This document shows, piece by piece, positions 25,465 through 38,189 of a DNA stretch of 64,000 bases. Location: NCBI GenBank assembly GCA_008360955.1, contig LUCM01003403.1, positions 57,177 through 121,176 on the forward strand, given 5' to 3'. The notes beneath the pieces were generated by a model. The model worked only from the letters and a program-made list of their open reading frames with translations. It ran no database searches and was not told the origin of the DNA. Source of the stretch: Fasciolopsis buskii (taxonomy: Eukaryota; Platyhelminthes; Trematoda; Plagiorchiida; Fasciolidae). The position numbers were made by a program, and so were the translations under genes. How positions within the stretch are numbered: the first letter of the stretch is position 1; the number at the start of each line of letters is the position of its first letter.

Positions 25465-28400
25465 TTGTCCTTCTCAGAGATGCAAAGTTGATTTGCAAAC
25501 AACACTTCACTCGGTAAAATTCGCAGAGCTATACATCACTCAAATATTTGATTTGTCCTTGTACGGAAACGAATTAAGGGTATTATCACATCGAAAATGA
25601 GTAATGGGTTTTTCGTTTTGGTTGGTTAACTTTACTCGTTTGTTGATCCCGTTTCATGAGTGATGCGATATAAGTGATCTGCTTCTCTGTTTGGTGTCTC
25701 AGACGAGTTACGGACTTCATTTGAAAGTCTATTGCTTTCCGTTCACAAGTGACAGGAAACCAATCTCCAGAAGTGCCGAGTATCGTCGTTTCTCAGTTCC
25801 CTACTCTGCTCTTTGGAATGCCGATCCCATCTTTAGACCGCCTTGGTCCGCCCCACTATCTCAAATGGGAACGAACAAAGACAATCCACACATATTTTCG
25901 TTTACCAAGTATAATCATCACGTATTTATAGGTTTCTTTGCTTGCATTATTGCACCTGTGCGACTGCCATCATTTCATCGGTTGTTCGAGTCGCGCCTTA
26001 ACTGGTCCGTCTTGTTCGATGCATTTCACGTGACTCAGTTCCTGGTGTTTATTTTGTCCAATCCTGTCCGCTCATCCTGATTGGTTGACCTAGCTCATGA
26101 TATGGTGCTCTAGGTTTGCATGTCCTCACTCTTGCTTTCTCCTCACTTCACTATGTCGGCTGACCACTGGTAGCCAATGGATTGACGCAGTTTCACTCTG
26201 GTTTTGCATTCTGCACTTGCTCGGTGTCTGGGACGATCGGGTTGCTTCTACGATCAATACACAACTGATCGTGATTTGTCTGGCACGGTTTATCGTCGCG
26301 CCACTATCGATGACCAATGAAACAGCTCTCAGACGCAGAGCCAACTAAAATACCATTCCCGCACAAGAAGTCCATGCTCAACCTTTGTATATTAACCGTA
26401 TGAAAATCTTTCTTTCACTCGATCTGCTTTCGACTGTCGGACGATGCATATCATAGAGGGGGACCCGGCCATCGTTTTACGCCACCAAGGAAAGAATAAC
26501 CCAATGAATCCAAACGATTGGAACGTCCTATTGACTGACCGGCAGTTTGGAAAGTTGTCATCTACGCATGGATTGATATTTATTGTGCTACACAATGGCC
26601 CAACGGGTAAACATTTTTCACGTCTGTCACTCACTCAAAAGTTCATCTTCCTCTAGGGACTGTGGTGTTTCAAACCAGTTACGGCAATTTCAACGTGTAA
26701 TTAGTCTTGTGGTGTGACACCCAGTGAAGATGTTGTCTTAATTGCAGCACACAGTTCCACGAGTTTGATCGTGTCGTGGAAATCTCATCTAACTAATTAA
26801 CTTGTTTCGACTTGGTACAAATGCGGGCATCAACCCCTCGAAAACAATGGTGAAGCCGGATTGTCATTAGTGATCCTTATTCTTTAAGGACCGTTGGATC
26901 CGCGAAACTTTTTCCATCCGACTGCGCGTGCGCACCATGTTCGAACAATCTGACTGCATGTTTTCATGCACTGTATTGAAGACAAGACATTTCAGCTGTA
27001 TCTATGTCATCTCTCCCCCGTTCAGGAATTGTTACTTCTCAGTCCCGTCGGATCGGACCAACGGCCAATTCTGTTTACACAAAGCCGAACTCAGAATAGT
27101 ACTCAGGGTTAGGTGTCCAATTCGGTGGCAAACACAAAATGTTCTTGCTGATTCACTCTGAAACTTCGTAAGTTACTCTTGGTAGGCAAAATTGTGTTGC
27201 ATCAATCCCTTGGAGATCAGCATAGTTGGATTCCACAAAATTGACCGGTGTATAAGTGGTGTTTGTGACATCACGATTCCAAGTTGTTTCAAGGGTGTCG
27301 GACAATCATTGAGGGACAATCACAGCAGTTGATTCTAATGGAGTTTACTTTAATCTGTTCTGTTAATAATTCCAAATCAGACAAGCTGAGGATTCTTTCT
27401 AAGGTATAATTTGAACATACTAGGCCTGTAGTGTGCTGAGCCAATTCGGATCTCTAGTTGTATAAAGTAAACATTCAGGTGGCATACTTTGTTTCCGTTA
27501 GACTTGACACCGAATATGAAAGCCGATTTCGCGTTATGTGAACACATCTTGTCTTCCTCCGACTTCTTTTTGTAGTTTTCAAATTGGATTGTTGTTTGAT
27601 CCTTTTGATGTTTCATGCAAATTGTGTTCAACATCTTCTTCTATGCCAGCCGACAAGTGCAGCCTTATGGTCGGATTTCAACAATTGCTGTTCATTTCAG
27701 GTTCACACCACGTTAGTTACTCACGTGATGTGCTCCCAGGATGTTGCCCTAGATAAACAATGATTATGACGGTGATGATGATGGTAATTCGGATGATGAC
27801 GGCTACGAAGATGCTGATGAAGAGACGAAAATAATGATGATTTAGACGATGTAATACCCTAATAACGAATTTACAGTTTATATCGGTTACATTTTTTTCG
27901 TTAGAAGTGTTTGATATTAGTTCAGGTTGATTAATTGAATATTGATTTGTGGAGATGTATTTTCTCTTCGTGTACTCTGTGACCCTAGGCTGAGTTCAGG
28001 TCTAATAGCCCATATGGATTACCGTGAAAGTCTGTACTGGATCGGAGTTCACTCGATCGGGAACCATTAGTTTTAAATTACCAAATGTTTGCGGGCTAAA
28101 ATTCCACATTTTCAACAGATCAGTGAGCGATTCTTCCAGTTTGTCCAGGTGAGCAGGCATAAAAGGCGTTGCCATCTTCTACCCGGCTGTTTGCATTTGT
28201 GACGATCAACCACCCGGCTTAACTCCTTTTCTTTCTGATCAGTTGATTGAACATAATGGTAATCGTGTTTCTTGGTTAACATTATTGTTGCAGATTGCTT
28301 TTTTATTCCCTTTCTTTAGACATTTGGCTAGTTTTATTCAAAATTTTGAGTTCCAGTTGCTTCCGTGTTTGGCGCGAGCGGAGTAACCATTCATCTTGAC

Positions 28401-28830
28401 CGGCAAAAACTATTGTCGGGGTTTAGTAAGATTTTCATAGTCTATTTAATGATCATGATCATCTTCATTTGATCATTTGAATGCCCTAATGTGGACCACA
28501 CTCAGTCTGCAAACTCACAAATTCGACTTAGTTTTCGAAGCGGATTTGGTAGAGCAGTTAAGCCGATCTCAACAAAAGAAGAACATTTTCCGAAAAATAA
28601 TCATGGTGTCAGGTTTTGTGATTTGCCCGGAATGGTCAATTTCATCAAGTGATCCAATTTGAGTTCAAGCCAACGGCCAACAGCGAGAGAACGAGAGCTA
28701 TTTGGATAATGATTTTTCCGAAGAGGTCTGTGCTTGAAAAACAGTTGAGGTTTGAAATACTGATATGACATGACAATGAGCAGGTGCGTTTAGTGGACAA
28801 ATTCAGTCATTCTTTTTTCGATATTTGTAC
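25465..28830. other. no recognised gene; GAT-rich tract
   Basis: Several open frames (for example 25691-26080 plus, 26126-26344 minus, 26392-26634 minus) lack splice or motif support. An imperfect GAT/ATG trinucleotide tract lies at about 27760-27850 and is listed separately. Confidence 0.4.
27760..27850. repeat. imperfect GAT trinucleotide tract
   Basis: Repeated GATGATGAC, GATGATGATGG, GATGATGACGG and GATGCTGATGAAGAG units over about 90 bases. In one plus-strand frame this reads as Asp/Glu-rich protein, but no flanking exon is seen, so a simple repeat is the safer reading. Confidence 0.7.
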
Positions 28831-28990
28831 TTCCTTTGCCAATGAGACGACATTGCGCATCTTTTTTAACAAAGGGACTGCCACCTACAGAGAGCTTCTT
28901 GATGGGGAAGTTGACAAGCGATTGGGGATTCGAATCCGTGACCTTCACTTCCAAGTGCCACGATCTTGCCAGCTCGACAACCACCGATCC
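28831..28990 (-). repeat. tRNA-derived SINE, copy 4
   Basis: The plus strand shows AATGAGACGACATTGCGCAT (tail side), then GATGGGGAAGTTGACAAGCG, the inverted B box GGGATTCGAATCCGTGACC, and an inverted head ending TGCCAGCTCGACAACCACCG. The GC-rich body near the tail is more diverged than in copies 3 and 10. Confidence 0.75.
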
Positions 28991-31900
28991 ATTAATTATG
29001 TTACACTAGTTCAGCTGTGACTAGGTTCTACAGGCTTGTCAGTCGTCATGTGCTTGTGGACGTAGGATTGTCGTTGAAACCCTTGACAGGTTTGAATGAG
29101 CCTATAAACAAATCACGTTAAAACAGTAAACTGTAAAACGCTCGCTATAAGCAATTCATCATTTTACAGTTGTTCTAAATCTGGGTAAGCAACTTTCGTG
29201 TTGTTTCTTTTTTCTCAACCGTGTACTACAGTCTACAAGGTCAGCTGTATAAAATTCAGGGAAATCAGTCTACATTATCCAACCCATCCGGGACGTTAAC
29301 AACCTCCAAATCATTCCCACTAAGCTGTGTATTACTGAAAAAGAAAAAGCTTGGTATAGGAAAAAGTGCAAACATATTATCATGGTTTGAAGAAATTCCA
29401 TGACCTTATTTAGCTTTAATCAGTGCATGGATTCATCGTGTCCACACGACTAGAACTTAGCGATGAGTTCTGAGTTTAAGGTGCTTGAAAATTTCGTAAC
29501 TTTGAGTCGAAAGCTGCCCTAAGTATAAGCAAGCGTTTCCTTGCGGAAAAGTTCGCTCGAATTGCTCAGCGGAAATAACAAAGTCGTGTAGAAATAACTT
29601 GCACTATTTAAAACACATCGGTTGTGAGGAAATTTTATCCTTACTTGTATGTCATCCATAAACCAAACTCTTTTGTTGGTCATCAGTGAGTGCGCAATAA
29701 TGCACGGGGGTCGACAAGTCATAAGTCGGTAAAAATAACCGTATACAAACTGGTCCTGTTAAGTAGTGAGCGCTTTCCTGAGGCGAAGCCAAAGAGACCG
29801 CACTGCTCGATAGGTTGTCAGCCCCACCAGAAGCATGTGGGTGGCAGCGGATAAGAACTAATTACTTTTCTAAATACGAGAGGTTTTCCCAAGTGAGACG
29901 ATATTTTATTTCTGCTTTATTTGTTCGTTGTTGCTAGACAAATTGGACAAGGATGATAGGCTTCTAACAACAGCAATGGCTGCAGATCGTAAATTCCAAA
30001 TCGGAGTGATAGATGATCTTTGGGAAGAGATACAATAGGCGGCCTTCACACCGCACAAGTATAGTCAATTCACCTAGGGTGATTTTGCCATGTTGTTTTC
30101 CAAAGGGTTTCCCCATAAGTGTTACCCTTGGGTGTGTACTACTTTGTTTTGCTCCTTTTTAAACCAGTTGATCTAATTTATTTTCGACAACAGATGGCCG
30201 AGTCCCTTTAACTGCTTCATTTTTCATTCATTCAGTTATCAAAAATGAATTTTCCTTCGTGTCAATAATAGATTCGGAAGGCGGAGTGCTGCTCTCGTCT
30301 GTCGATACACCTTTCACAACAGACACCAACACGTAGTCTTAGTTGTGATGAGGGTACAGGGTAGGTCACGTAAATCAACATACGGAGTAATAGATAATAT
30401 ACTTTAAACGTGACAACCGCACATGTTCACCTAAACCAAAAGGGTATTCATTTTAAAAACTGAACAACCGTGGTTGATATGCTGGAAACTTGGTATGATC
30501 AAGCATCCACAATCTAATTTTTACATTCGAAGTTTAGTCTAGATGAAGGGGAATTGGTGACTCCAATGATTTTCCTCCATGCACATACCAACTAGCGACA
30601 GAGTGAATGCAGTGAGAACATAAAGAACAAGAGATAACACAGCTTGCCGTGATCCAGGAGGAGCTTGTCAAACCCAGTCGAGTCCACGAAAAAATATTTT
30701 CATTCATTTGTTGGTTTGTGATGAACTCAGTAATTAAGCGTAAATCAGGGCCAACAAAGCAAGCACATAGGAAATAAAAGTGTCTGACAAACGTCCTGTC
30801 AGATTACGAAGATGTCGGAAGCATTTCTGACTTGCTTTGTGACGCCCAGTATCATCGATTTGGAAAAGTTCTAAAACCCAAGCCGACAGGACAAAATCAA
30901 TCGATTATCAGATCCCGAATAAAGTTGTCCAGAAAAATGATGATAATTTTAGAACGGACAAACCCTTAGGAAGGAGGAGAAGGGATCTCATTTCACGTAG
31001 AAGTCAAGTGACCAAATTCCGAGGGAAGAAAAGGTAAAAAGTTTTGGTTCAAAATTTGATTGAACAAACTGGTTGCAGGGGATCCGCCTAATGTGTTCGC
31101 AACTTATACCGACATGGTGTTACCAACAGAAATCAAAGCAATACCAAAGGAAACAAACTGCTATCGTCGTTCATTGACTGTCTTAGATACCAAAGGAAGC
31201 TCACTTTGGGAGTTTCTTGTCACGAGTACACAAGTTTAAACAAAGTTGCTGATAATCTCAAAGCATCCGGAGACTGTGTCCCTTGGAATCAAGTTACGTT
31301 TACCGCGAGACATTTGAGGCAGGACCCTATCTCCTATCGAGAAAATATTGTGAAGATCTGAAAGGACTCAACCAATAGATTGATATGATAACAGCTCGAT
31401 CGCCTCCGGGAACCATATGAATTTAACCACATACAGTTCTATGCAATCAAAAACCGGGAAACGATCCTATCTGACGTGATAGTAAGCCAGTAACTTTGGA
31501 ACGGGAAATATGGTCCTGGCATGGTTGTAAACTGCCAGTTTCACCTTTGAAACATGCCATTGGTGCTGGTGTATTGATCTAGTTGTTCTCTAACGGTAGC
31601 TGCATCTCTTCCCCAACTGTGCACCCGTATAAAGGTCGACGACGTATCGATTCATAGGGGAGTCTACAGCAATCAGTGTTTCTGTGGGCGGCATCTTTCC
31701 AGGCATTCGTAGACGAAGCTTAATGCTCTGGCAAATGGACCTAGCGAGAAAGACAGTTGTTTGGAAGTTTTGACTTTCAGTCCGTCAATGTTCGTGATGC
31801 TTCAGCTTGGAAGTCTCAAGATCGGATCCGCCGACTGTTTCTGCAATCAGATTTGAACTGTAGACAAAAAATGAATGGAGAAACAGAATGCCAAGTGGGT

Positions 31901-32978
31901 CAGTGCCATTCTCTCTTAATTGGGAACAGATATATGGACGACCGGAATGGACGACACATGAAAAAGCTTATCGGGGAGTTTGCAAACTCCCAACAGTTTG
32001 GGTGGAGTAACTTCTGGACACTACAAACATTCAGATAAGCTAAGTGAAACGAATGCAACTCATCTGATCCGAGTATTCGTTAAAGGCTCGCAGATGGATT
32101 ACTGCAATAGAACATAACGAAATGCTCTTATCGATTCATCTACTTTTACGGAAATGACTATATGCGCCAAACTACTGTGGGATTTTCAAAAGGGTTCAAG
32201 AGCACTCACTATCCGATTTGATCAAACAAGAACGGTGCTTAGGAGTTCCTTGGGGAAGCACATGAGGGGCTGTGTGTGTATGTGTGTGTGACTGCATTCA
32301 CAATCCTCACCATCTCCAGATCTAACGCTACCAATAACATTTTCCTGTGTCTAGTTCAATAACAAAAAATCAAAACTTGTAATATTGAACTGTATCAAGA
32401 AAAGTAGTTGTCCTGCGGTCTCAGTTGAGCCTAGTCTAGCAGTGCGTCAATCGAATTTGTTGCCCAACCTCCTGATTATATCACTGCGGTATAGTTTCAT
32501 TTAGGTTAAACCTCTAATTTCTTTGTTGTACTATTTTACTTTAGTGTAGTTTGTTAATGAACAGGGACAATTTTTTCTAATGAACCGAATTTTATCAGAG
32601 AAATTTCCCCACAATAAACCCAGCCATGACCAATTAATGGTTCCTTTGAATTTCTAGAAACAAAGGTTACATTCTGACGAATGTCCCGGTTTGGCATTCT
32701 TGTCCGGGTGGCGTAAAACAAATCGCAACTTATTCAGGCGAATAGAAGCCTGCAATTAAATGAAATTACTTCTTCCAAATGCACAATCTTGTTCCTCGGT
32801 AGATTTATGGTAGATAATAGACGATTTCTAGTTAGAAAGTGAGTCATTCCCGAAACACGGGAAAATCACACTGCTCGCGCGTGAAACGTGGGTGCGGCAA
32901 CCTTGCGTAGTTGAAAGCGCTAAGCAAGTAAACGCATAATAGACAACTAAGAACTTGGAGGGCTATTGCAAATTATTC
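28991..32978. other. no recognised gene
   Basis: Nearly 4 kb without a supported exon, tRNA or repeat. Few open frames exceed 60 codons, and the longest (31757-32038 plus) has no recognisable domain. A short GT run lies near 32270-32290. Confidence 0.45.
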
Positions 32979-33442
32979 GCAATCGATCATAATATGATAA
33001 ATGAGCAGTGTTCACATAATGACAAATCCATCAATCAGAATGTAAAATCACCTGAAAATTGTGCATTCATACTGAACCAACCGAATCTCATATCAGTATC
33101 AGTCACTTTTATTCACATTCGCAAAACTGTCAAATCTGAGTCAAATTACTGCTCCCGTAGAACGGATATGTGATTATCGGCCATGTGTTGATTGTAATAG
33201 GATTGCAAGAAGCTAGAGTGACTGCAAGCGATTGAGTACGATTTTCATTTGCTCGTTAGATTCGGGTTGTATATTATTGATTGCACCAGATTGTTTACAA
33301 TGATCTATTTGTTTGGATTTACCGGTTCATATCTGTACGTTTGTGAGCTTTGGAGACAATAATGAGGAGGTTGGTTGAATTGGTCCACGGCTATTCGCAT
33401 TCAAATGAGACTTGAACATTGAAATGTCAAACTAATGCAAAT
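32979..33442 (+). repeat. 464-bp dispersed unit, copy B
   Basis: Inverted copy of 21305-21768 at about 98% identity. Just left of it, at 32967-32977, is TGCAAATTATT. In copy A the same eleven bases form the far end of the unit. A head-to-tail junction of two units, or integration of a circular form, would give this arrangement. No coding capacity beyond a chance frame, and no terminal inverted repeats. Confidence 0.85.
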
Positions 33443-33604
33443 CTATCCCCGGTATTCGCTGCCCTCTAGTGAAAACAGACTCAGCCAGTGGAATGTTTAG
33501 GTGAGCATGTTTCATTTTCCCAATGTGAGCAGTTCTCGGAAAATTCAGAATTATACAAATCCCGCTGTTCGATTGTGCCACGTGTAGCCAGATGTTTGTG
33601 CGAA

Positions 33605-33715
33605 GTAGAAAACCCATTTATGTATCATTCCTTCCAAATTCGTCGCCACGAGCCAGAATTGAATCAATCGCACTCCAGTGACCGGGTAACTGCGGTTCCA
33701 TTGAGCTAGCTTTTC
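33605..33715 (-). repeat. tRNA-derived repeat, second SINE-like family
   Basis: On the minus strand GCTAGCTCAATGGAACCGCA looks like an A box with D arm, followed by CCCGGTCACTGGAG and then GATTGATTCAATTCTGGC, a B-box-like element. Spacing is tRNA-like. The downstream GCGACGAATTTGGAAGG is not shared with the main SINE family. A transcribed, intact tRNA is unlikely because the acceptor stem cannot be closed by eye. Confidence 0.45.
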
Positions 33716-36328
33716 AAAAATAAAAACGTATTTTCAAGCTGACTGAGTAAACCTTGAACACCGCCTACTCGTGATTGGTAAAGTCAAATCAAGTTGATGG
33801 TATCAATTTATTTCCCGCTATCCCATTTATTTGTCAGTATTTTTTATTTGGAAGGGGGTGAGAAGGACGTTCACAATTGCTCTGTGCCGATGTCCACCTG
33901 AGAGATCAGGAGTTTTTGTCTCTTGTTTCAAGTGACCATTTCATTATCCTCTCAAAATGTGATAGACAAGACGAGGGAAAATGATCAGGAATGAAGGAAA
34001 CAAATCGTGAAGTGACGTCGAATTATCGGCGGTTATCTGATCATTGAACATGAACGGAATATGTACCAAGCATTCATCGACAGCGTGTTTGAACCGATCG
34101 AATTTCCGGTTGCAAATTACGTCCGAATGTTTAATTGTTTTTCGCATTCGACAGGCTTCTCGTTTCTAGTCGATTTGGATGAGAATCATGTATTCCGAGG
34201 TGGTTGTGTCATTTCTAAAAACAGTTCAGAAATCCCAATAGACAATAAGAGATTTTTATTTTTAATCCATTCTAGAAGGAAAATTGACTAGCTAATTAAA
34301 GCGGACCATGGATGAGTATAATTGTAAATATTTTAATGTGCCGACATTGGGATAATCCCTCGGGCATGCCTCGATCGACACATGGCGATACCTGTTCAAG
34401 TTCTATTTTTAGAACTAGAATTATTCGGACATGTGCGCTGGTGAAGAAAAGTAAATTGATAAAGGAAAAACCTTATCTTCTCTCGCTGCTGTTGAAAAAG
34501 AAGGGGTGTTCGGAATTGGCTGCGCTGTTGCGATTTTTACTTATTTATCCGTCGTCAAAGTGTCACCCTGGAAGAACAGGTTGCTTTTGTACACAGGTGC
34601 CTTTTTGAATTCCCCGGGATTGGTCATTCATTAAGCGGAATTTTATGAGTTCCGACAGTCAGTTAGGGATCCGGTTAGCCGCTTGTTCTTGAAGGCTCAC
34701 AGATACCCAAGAAATCATCGAAAAGGATGAAGAGCTGCTCCCAGAAATTACTGTTTGGATAGAATGTCTATACCATCCATTTTCCCAAGCGGGATCTATT
34801 TGGAAAACGTTGATGACATAACTCATTTGAGTTTCCAGAATGAAATGGAACATGCAATTCAATTACAAAAAGGTTGAATGACAACGCGATTCATCTCTGC
34901 GAATACGATGTTTTTAGGAGCAACGGTTAATCGAATCGGAAAAACGGAAGGCACGGTATGATAACGTTCGTCTTTGAATCTTTCCCTTCCGTATTCCATT
35001 TTAACGGTTCAGAGTTGATCTATACTTCTATCTGCTATGTGTCGAATTATTTAAGGGCCTTCTGGTACATTATTTTTGACAATTTTCACAATGCTTTTGA
35101 CATCAAAAAAGCCCCATTTTAGATGAACTATCAGGCCAATTCATCAGATATCGTGTGTCATGGCCGGTGACCTTGATACAGCGGATGCTTCTTTCATACC
35201 AATTCTTGGATTCTTCAATCATTCGCAGTTTTGTACGCCTAACGAAGCTTTTCTAGATCTGGCTTTCGTCAGCTGTTCCCGCCTATGAAGGAGTTCTTAT
35301 TGGGAGGTTTGATCACTGTACTTTAACTCACGCAAGGTTTATTGTAAAAGTGATTCGTTCATCCTGTCTATTTTGCCCATCGGCTAACATGCACTCGATT
35401 AATTTGCTTTCTCCTACGATGTCTGTTACTTGTCTGGGACATATTTTGTCTAACCTAAAGAATTTCGTCTCGCTGATTAACACTGCTTTGTCTGTCTAGT
35501 AAGAGGAGATACACCTATCGTTTGCCATACACCGTTAAACATCATCGCTTCTGCCATCAAAATTGAGATCAGGCTTCTGAATGTACGGACTGCGAACACT
35601 CTCCTAGAAAACAGATACCACCGCGAGAAACGGAAAGACCTGAAACAAACGGGCAATGACACCCAAGAAAAGAATCAATTCTGCAAAATTTCGGGCTAAT
35701 CCCCCATTTTCTCTTCCATTTGCTGCTGTTAGTAAGCGCATTCCAGTTCCAGAAGACTTAGTCCTGATAACTCTGCTCAACCTTAGGAGTAACGAGTCTT
35801 GTTGATCTCAGTTACTTCCATTTTTACTCGACAGAATAATGTGTACCACATTGGAGCTTCGTTATTCAAAATTTTTACTACTTGTCTCCTGATTGAAACC
35901 TACCCACATTGTTGGAAACGTTATAGCAAAGCCAATTCAAAAGGAAAGATGTGACAAGCATCCAGCCACTGACTGCTTCTGATCTGTTTTGAAGATGTCC
36001 GAGAACTTGTTTCTTGGTCGCACGTTAACTTATGGTCAAATCCGTGGTCCCGTGCAGTCTGCTTACATATCCTTGTTGTCTGTATTTAATACTGCTTGAT
36101 ATTGTTCACTCAGTTGTTTCCATTCTTGATGGTTAATGCCGTGTAGTGAAGTTTTGTTTTTCTCGGTAGTCCAAATGCCGTTGTGCCCATCTGTCGAAGT
36201 ACCCTTCTTCATAGCTTTCACAATAAAGCACTGACTACACATTTTTCAACGTCATAGGTGATTGCGTTCTCAGCTGTACTCGGTTAAATTCTTTCGGTCA
36301 GAATACGTCAGTTCTATTTTCAGTCACC
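33716..36328. other. no supported gene; one coding-like block
   Basis: Around 34023-34200 on the plus strand there is an open frame with balanced composition (GGYLIIEHERNMYQAFIDSV, then FEPIEFPVANYVRMFNCF). Neither border is convincing and the minus strand is open there too. The rest (34.3-36.3 kb) shows nothing I can support. Confidence 0.3.
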
Positions 36329-36511
36329 TCAGAAGTTCTCTAAAAGGTTATTCTGCTTTCGTTTTCTTCTCTTCGCTTTATCAAGTTCAGTATCGTATCC
36401 AGTTGGCTTTTCCATGACATGCTTCAAGCGTGAACTGTAGTAGATGGAGTCTGCGCCATTGCAACTACGTCCCACTGCACGATGGGAGAACCGAAAAAGT
36501 GATTTGGAAAC
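36329..36511 (-). CDS. candidate last exon, basic C-terminus, unknown protein
   Basis: On the minus strand an acceptor-like TAGGCTGATGCAG precedes a 183-base open block (phase 0) ending in TGA at 36329-36331. The 60 residues start VSKSLFRFSHRAVGRSC, continue GADSIYYSSRLKHVMEKPTG and end in a highly basic tail, KAKRRKRKQNNLLENF. An alternative acceptor lies inside (TTCTCCCATCGTGCAG, with a strong pyrimidine tract), which would shorten the exon and change its entry phase. Composition argues for real coding sequence. It could be the 3' end of the minus-strand gene suggested by the blocks between 43 and 59 kb, but no exon was found that joins it in phase. A poly-A signal was not identified with confidence. 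Confidence 0.4.
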   Translation of the reverse strand, partial: VSKSLFRFSHRAVGRSCNGADSIYYSSRLKHVMEKPTGYDTELDKAKRRKRKQNNLLENF

Positions 36512-36567
36512 CTGCATCAGCCTAGAACCACATAAGGTCTCATTAGGTTAGGTTTGGTAATCGATCA

Positions 36568-36672
36568 GCCGGCAGTGAGTTGGCACCTACAGTTAAAGTA
36601 GCCGGCAGGTCAGGGATTCGAACCTCTGACCTTTTTGGTGGCAAACACTTGATCTGCTTGATCACCGCCGGT
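36568..36672 (-). repeat. tRNA-derived SINE, short copy 5
   Basis: The plus strand carries the inverted B box CAGGGATTCGAACCTCTGAC and an inverted head ending TTGATCTGCTTGATCACCGC. The left side (GGCACCTACAGTTAAAGTAG) is a shortened or rearranged body, and the tail is missing or unrecognisable. Confidence 0.65.
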
Positions 36673-38189
36673 TGCAGTCATCTTGATGACATTTTCGGCT
36701 GTCCTCGTAATTCTGAAAGCAGTCTTAGCGACGCGCACAATGAGTTGGATGAACTCAGTGACCGATCTTTCACTCATTTTCAATCGCCGGATGTCCTTAA
36801 ATGCATCGATATCCCTTTTAATTTTCAACTTGTACTCCAGTATTCATCTGTCTTCGGTAACCCTACACCTCTAGGAATTCATAACGAATGCACGCAAAAA
36901 TATTTTTCTGTCCGTTATTTAGGAATGGATTTGACCCACCATCTTCCTTAGGCAAAACATGATGAATCTATGCCTCGCAACGAGCGCAGTCTTTCTTTCT
37001 TGCCGTTTTGTGTGAGAACGTTCAACTCACAGTACGGCGTGTGATTGTTCTTCAATTTGCTACTTCGCGCATTCTCGCCCTCTGACCTTCCCGCTTCCCG
37101 CTATTCTTCCCAGGTTTGAAAATGAAGGATTTTGTTCTTATTGCCAACATTCTAAAATTGCTTGAACAATGTACAAGAATTAGCCGAGGTTTACTTGTCA
37201 AATCCATTATTTGAAAAACATTTTTCATTCTTCAGACACTTAGATATTGTGTCACCCAACACTAACTGCTGTCTTGTTACACAAACTTCCAAGGCCTTCT
37301 TCATTTGCCAACTCATCCAGGATTTAGGTTTCTCCCTTCGAGCATCTGCTCGCACAGAAGCAGCCCTAATCCTTGCATTGTTCGTTTACGCGTAAATCGC
37401 TGACTGGTAATGAGTGATTTTAAAACTTTTTCCAACTGTCCATTCGATGGTTGTGTAAAACTCCTGCTGCCTTTTACGTCATTGATGAAACGGGAAACTT
37501 TGGCTGGCATTTGACTCGACTTACTCATTGGTGAACGATAAATTATGCTGACCAAGCTGGGTTATTCAGATAACAGAAACCCGAGTTCGAGTCACTTCGG
37601 TCTGGTTTTGGCCAGGTACCTTATATCCAGGAGGCAGTAAGCAACCCGATTTCCAAGCAGCTGAAATCATTATAGATAATGGAAAATTCAGGCTAGTGTT
37701 CAACTGGATGAAGTATGGGGTACCAATCACATGAATCGTAAAGTCTACTCGGCAAACTAGGACGAAAAGGCATGATCACATTAGCGATCACAAAAGTATA
37801 GTATTTCCTCATATAACTTAAGCTACATGTCATCATTGAAAAAAATATCTTGCACTATGGCTAAGTGGTGCTTATAACAGGCAAACGTAGATCCGAATAA
37901 ATCAGGCATTAAACTGCATATAGTCAGAAATTAGGACAAACAGATATTCATTAGAATCGACAAATCACCTAAAAGTTAACTCACCTGGGAAGCAAATCAG
38001 ACGGGTTTCATTTAACCAGGTGTGTTTGTTTGAGTTCATGGAAATAAATAGAACTACACAGGGTGAGAGTATATGAAGGGAGAGTGATCAACAACAGGGT
38101 TGCGAAATCTGCTTTCCCTTTTGTATTTCACCTACATAGTTTTGATTTTTGTTATGCTTTCCGTGATTTGCAACGGAAGAGGATTTTCA
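36673..38189. other. no recognised gene
   Basis: Only short open frames without borders. It contains a tRNA-like GAGTTCGAGTCACTTCGG near 37572-37590 with no matching A box, which I do not call. Confidence 0.4.

Noticed and set aside
25691..26080. Plus-strand frame of 129 codons, Phe/Pro-rich
   Set aside because: No recognised domain, no paired splice borders, and an alternative frame is open over part of it.
36580..36951. Plus-strand frame of 123 codons starting with VAGRSGIRTSDL-like residues
   Set aside because: Its first third is translated SINE sequence (inverted B box), and the rest has no borders.
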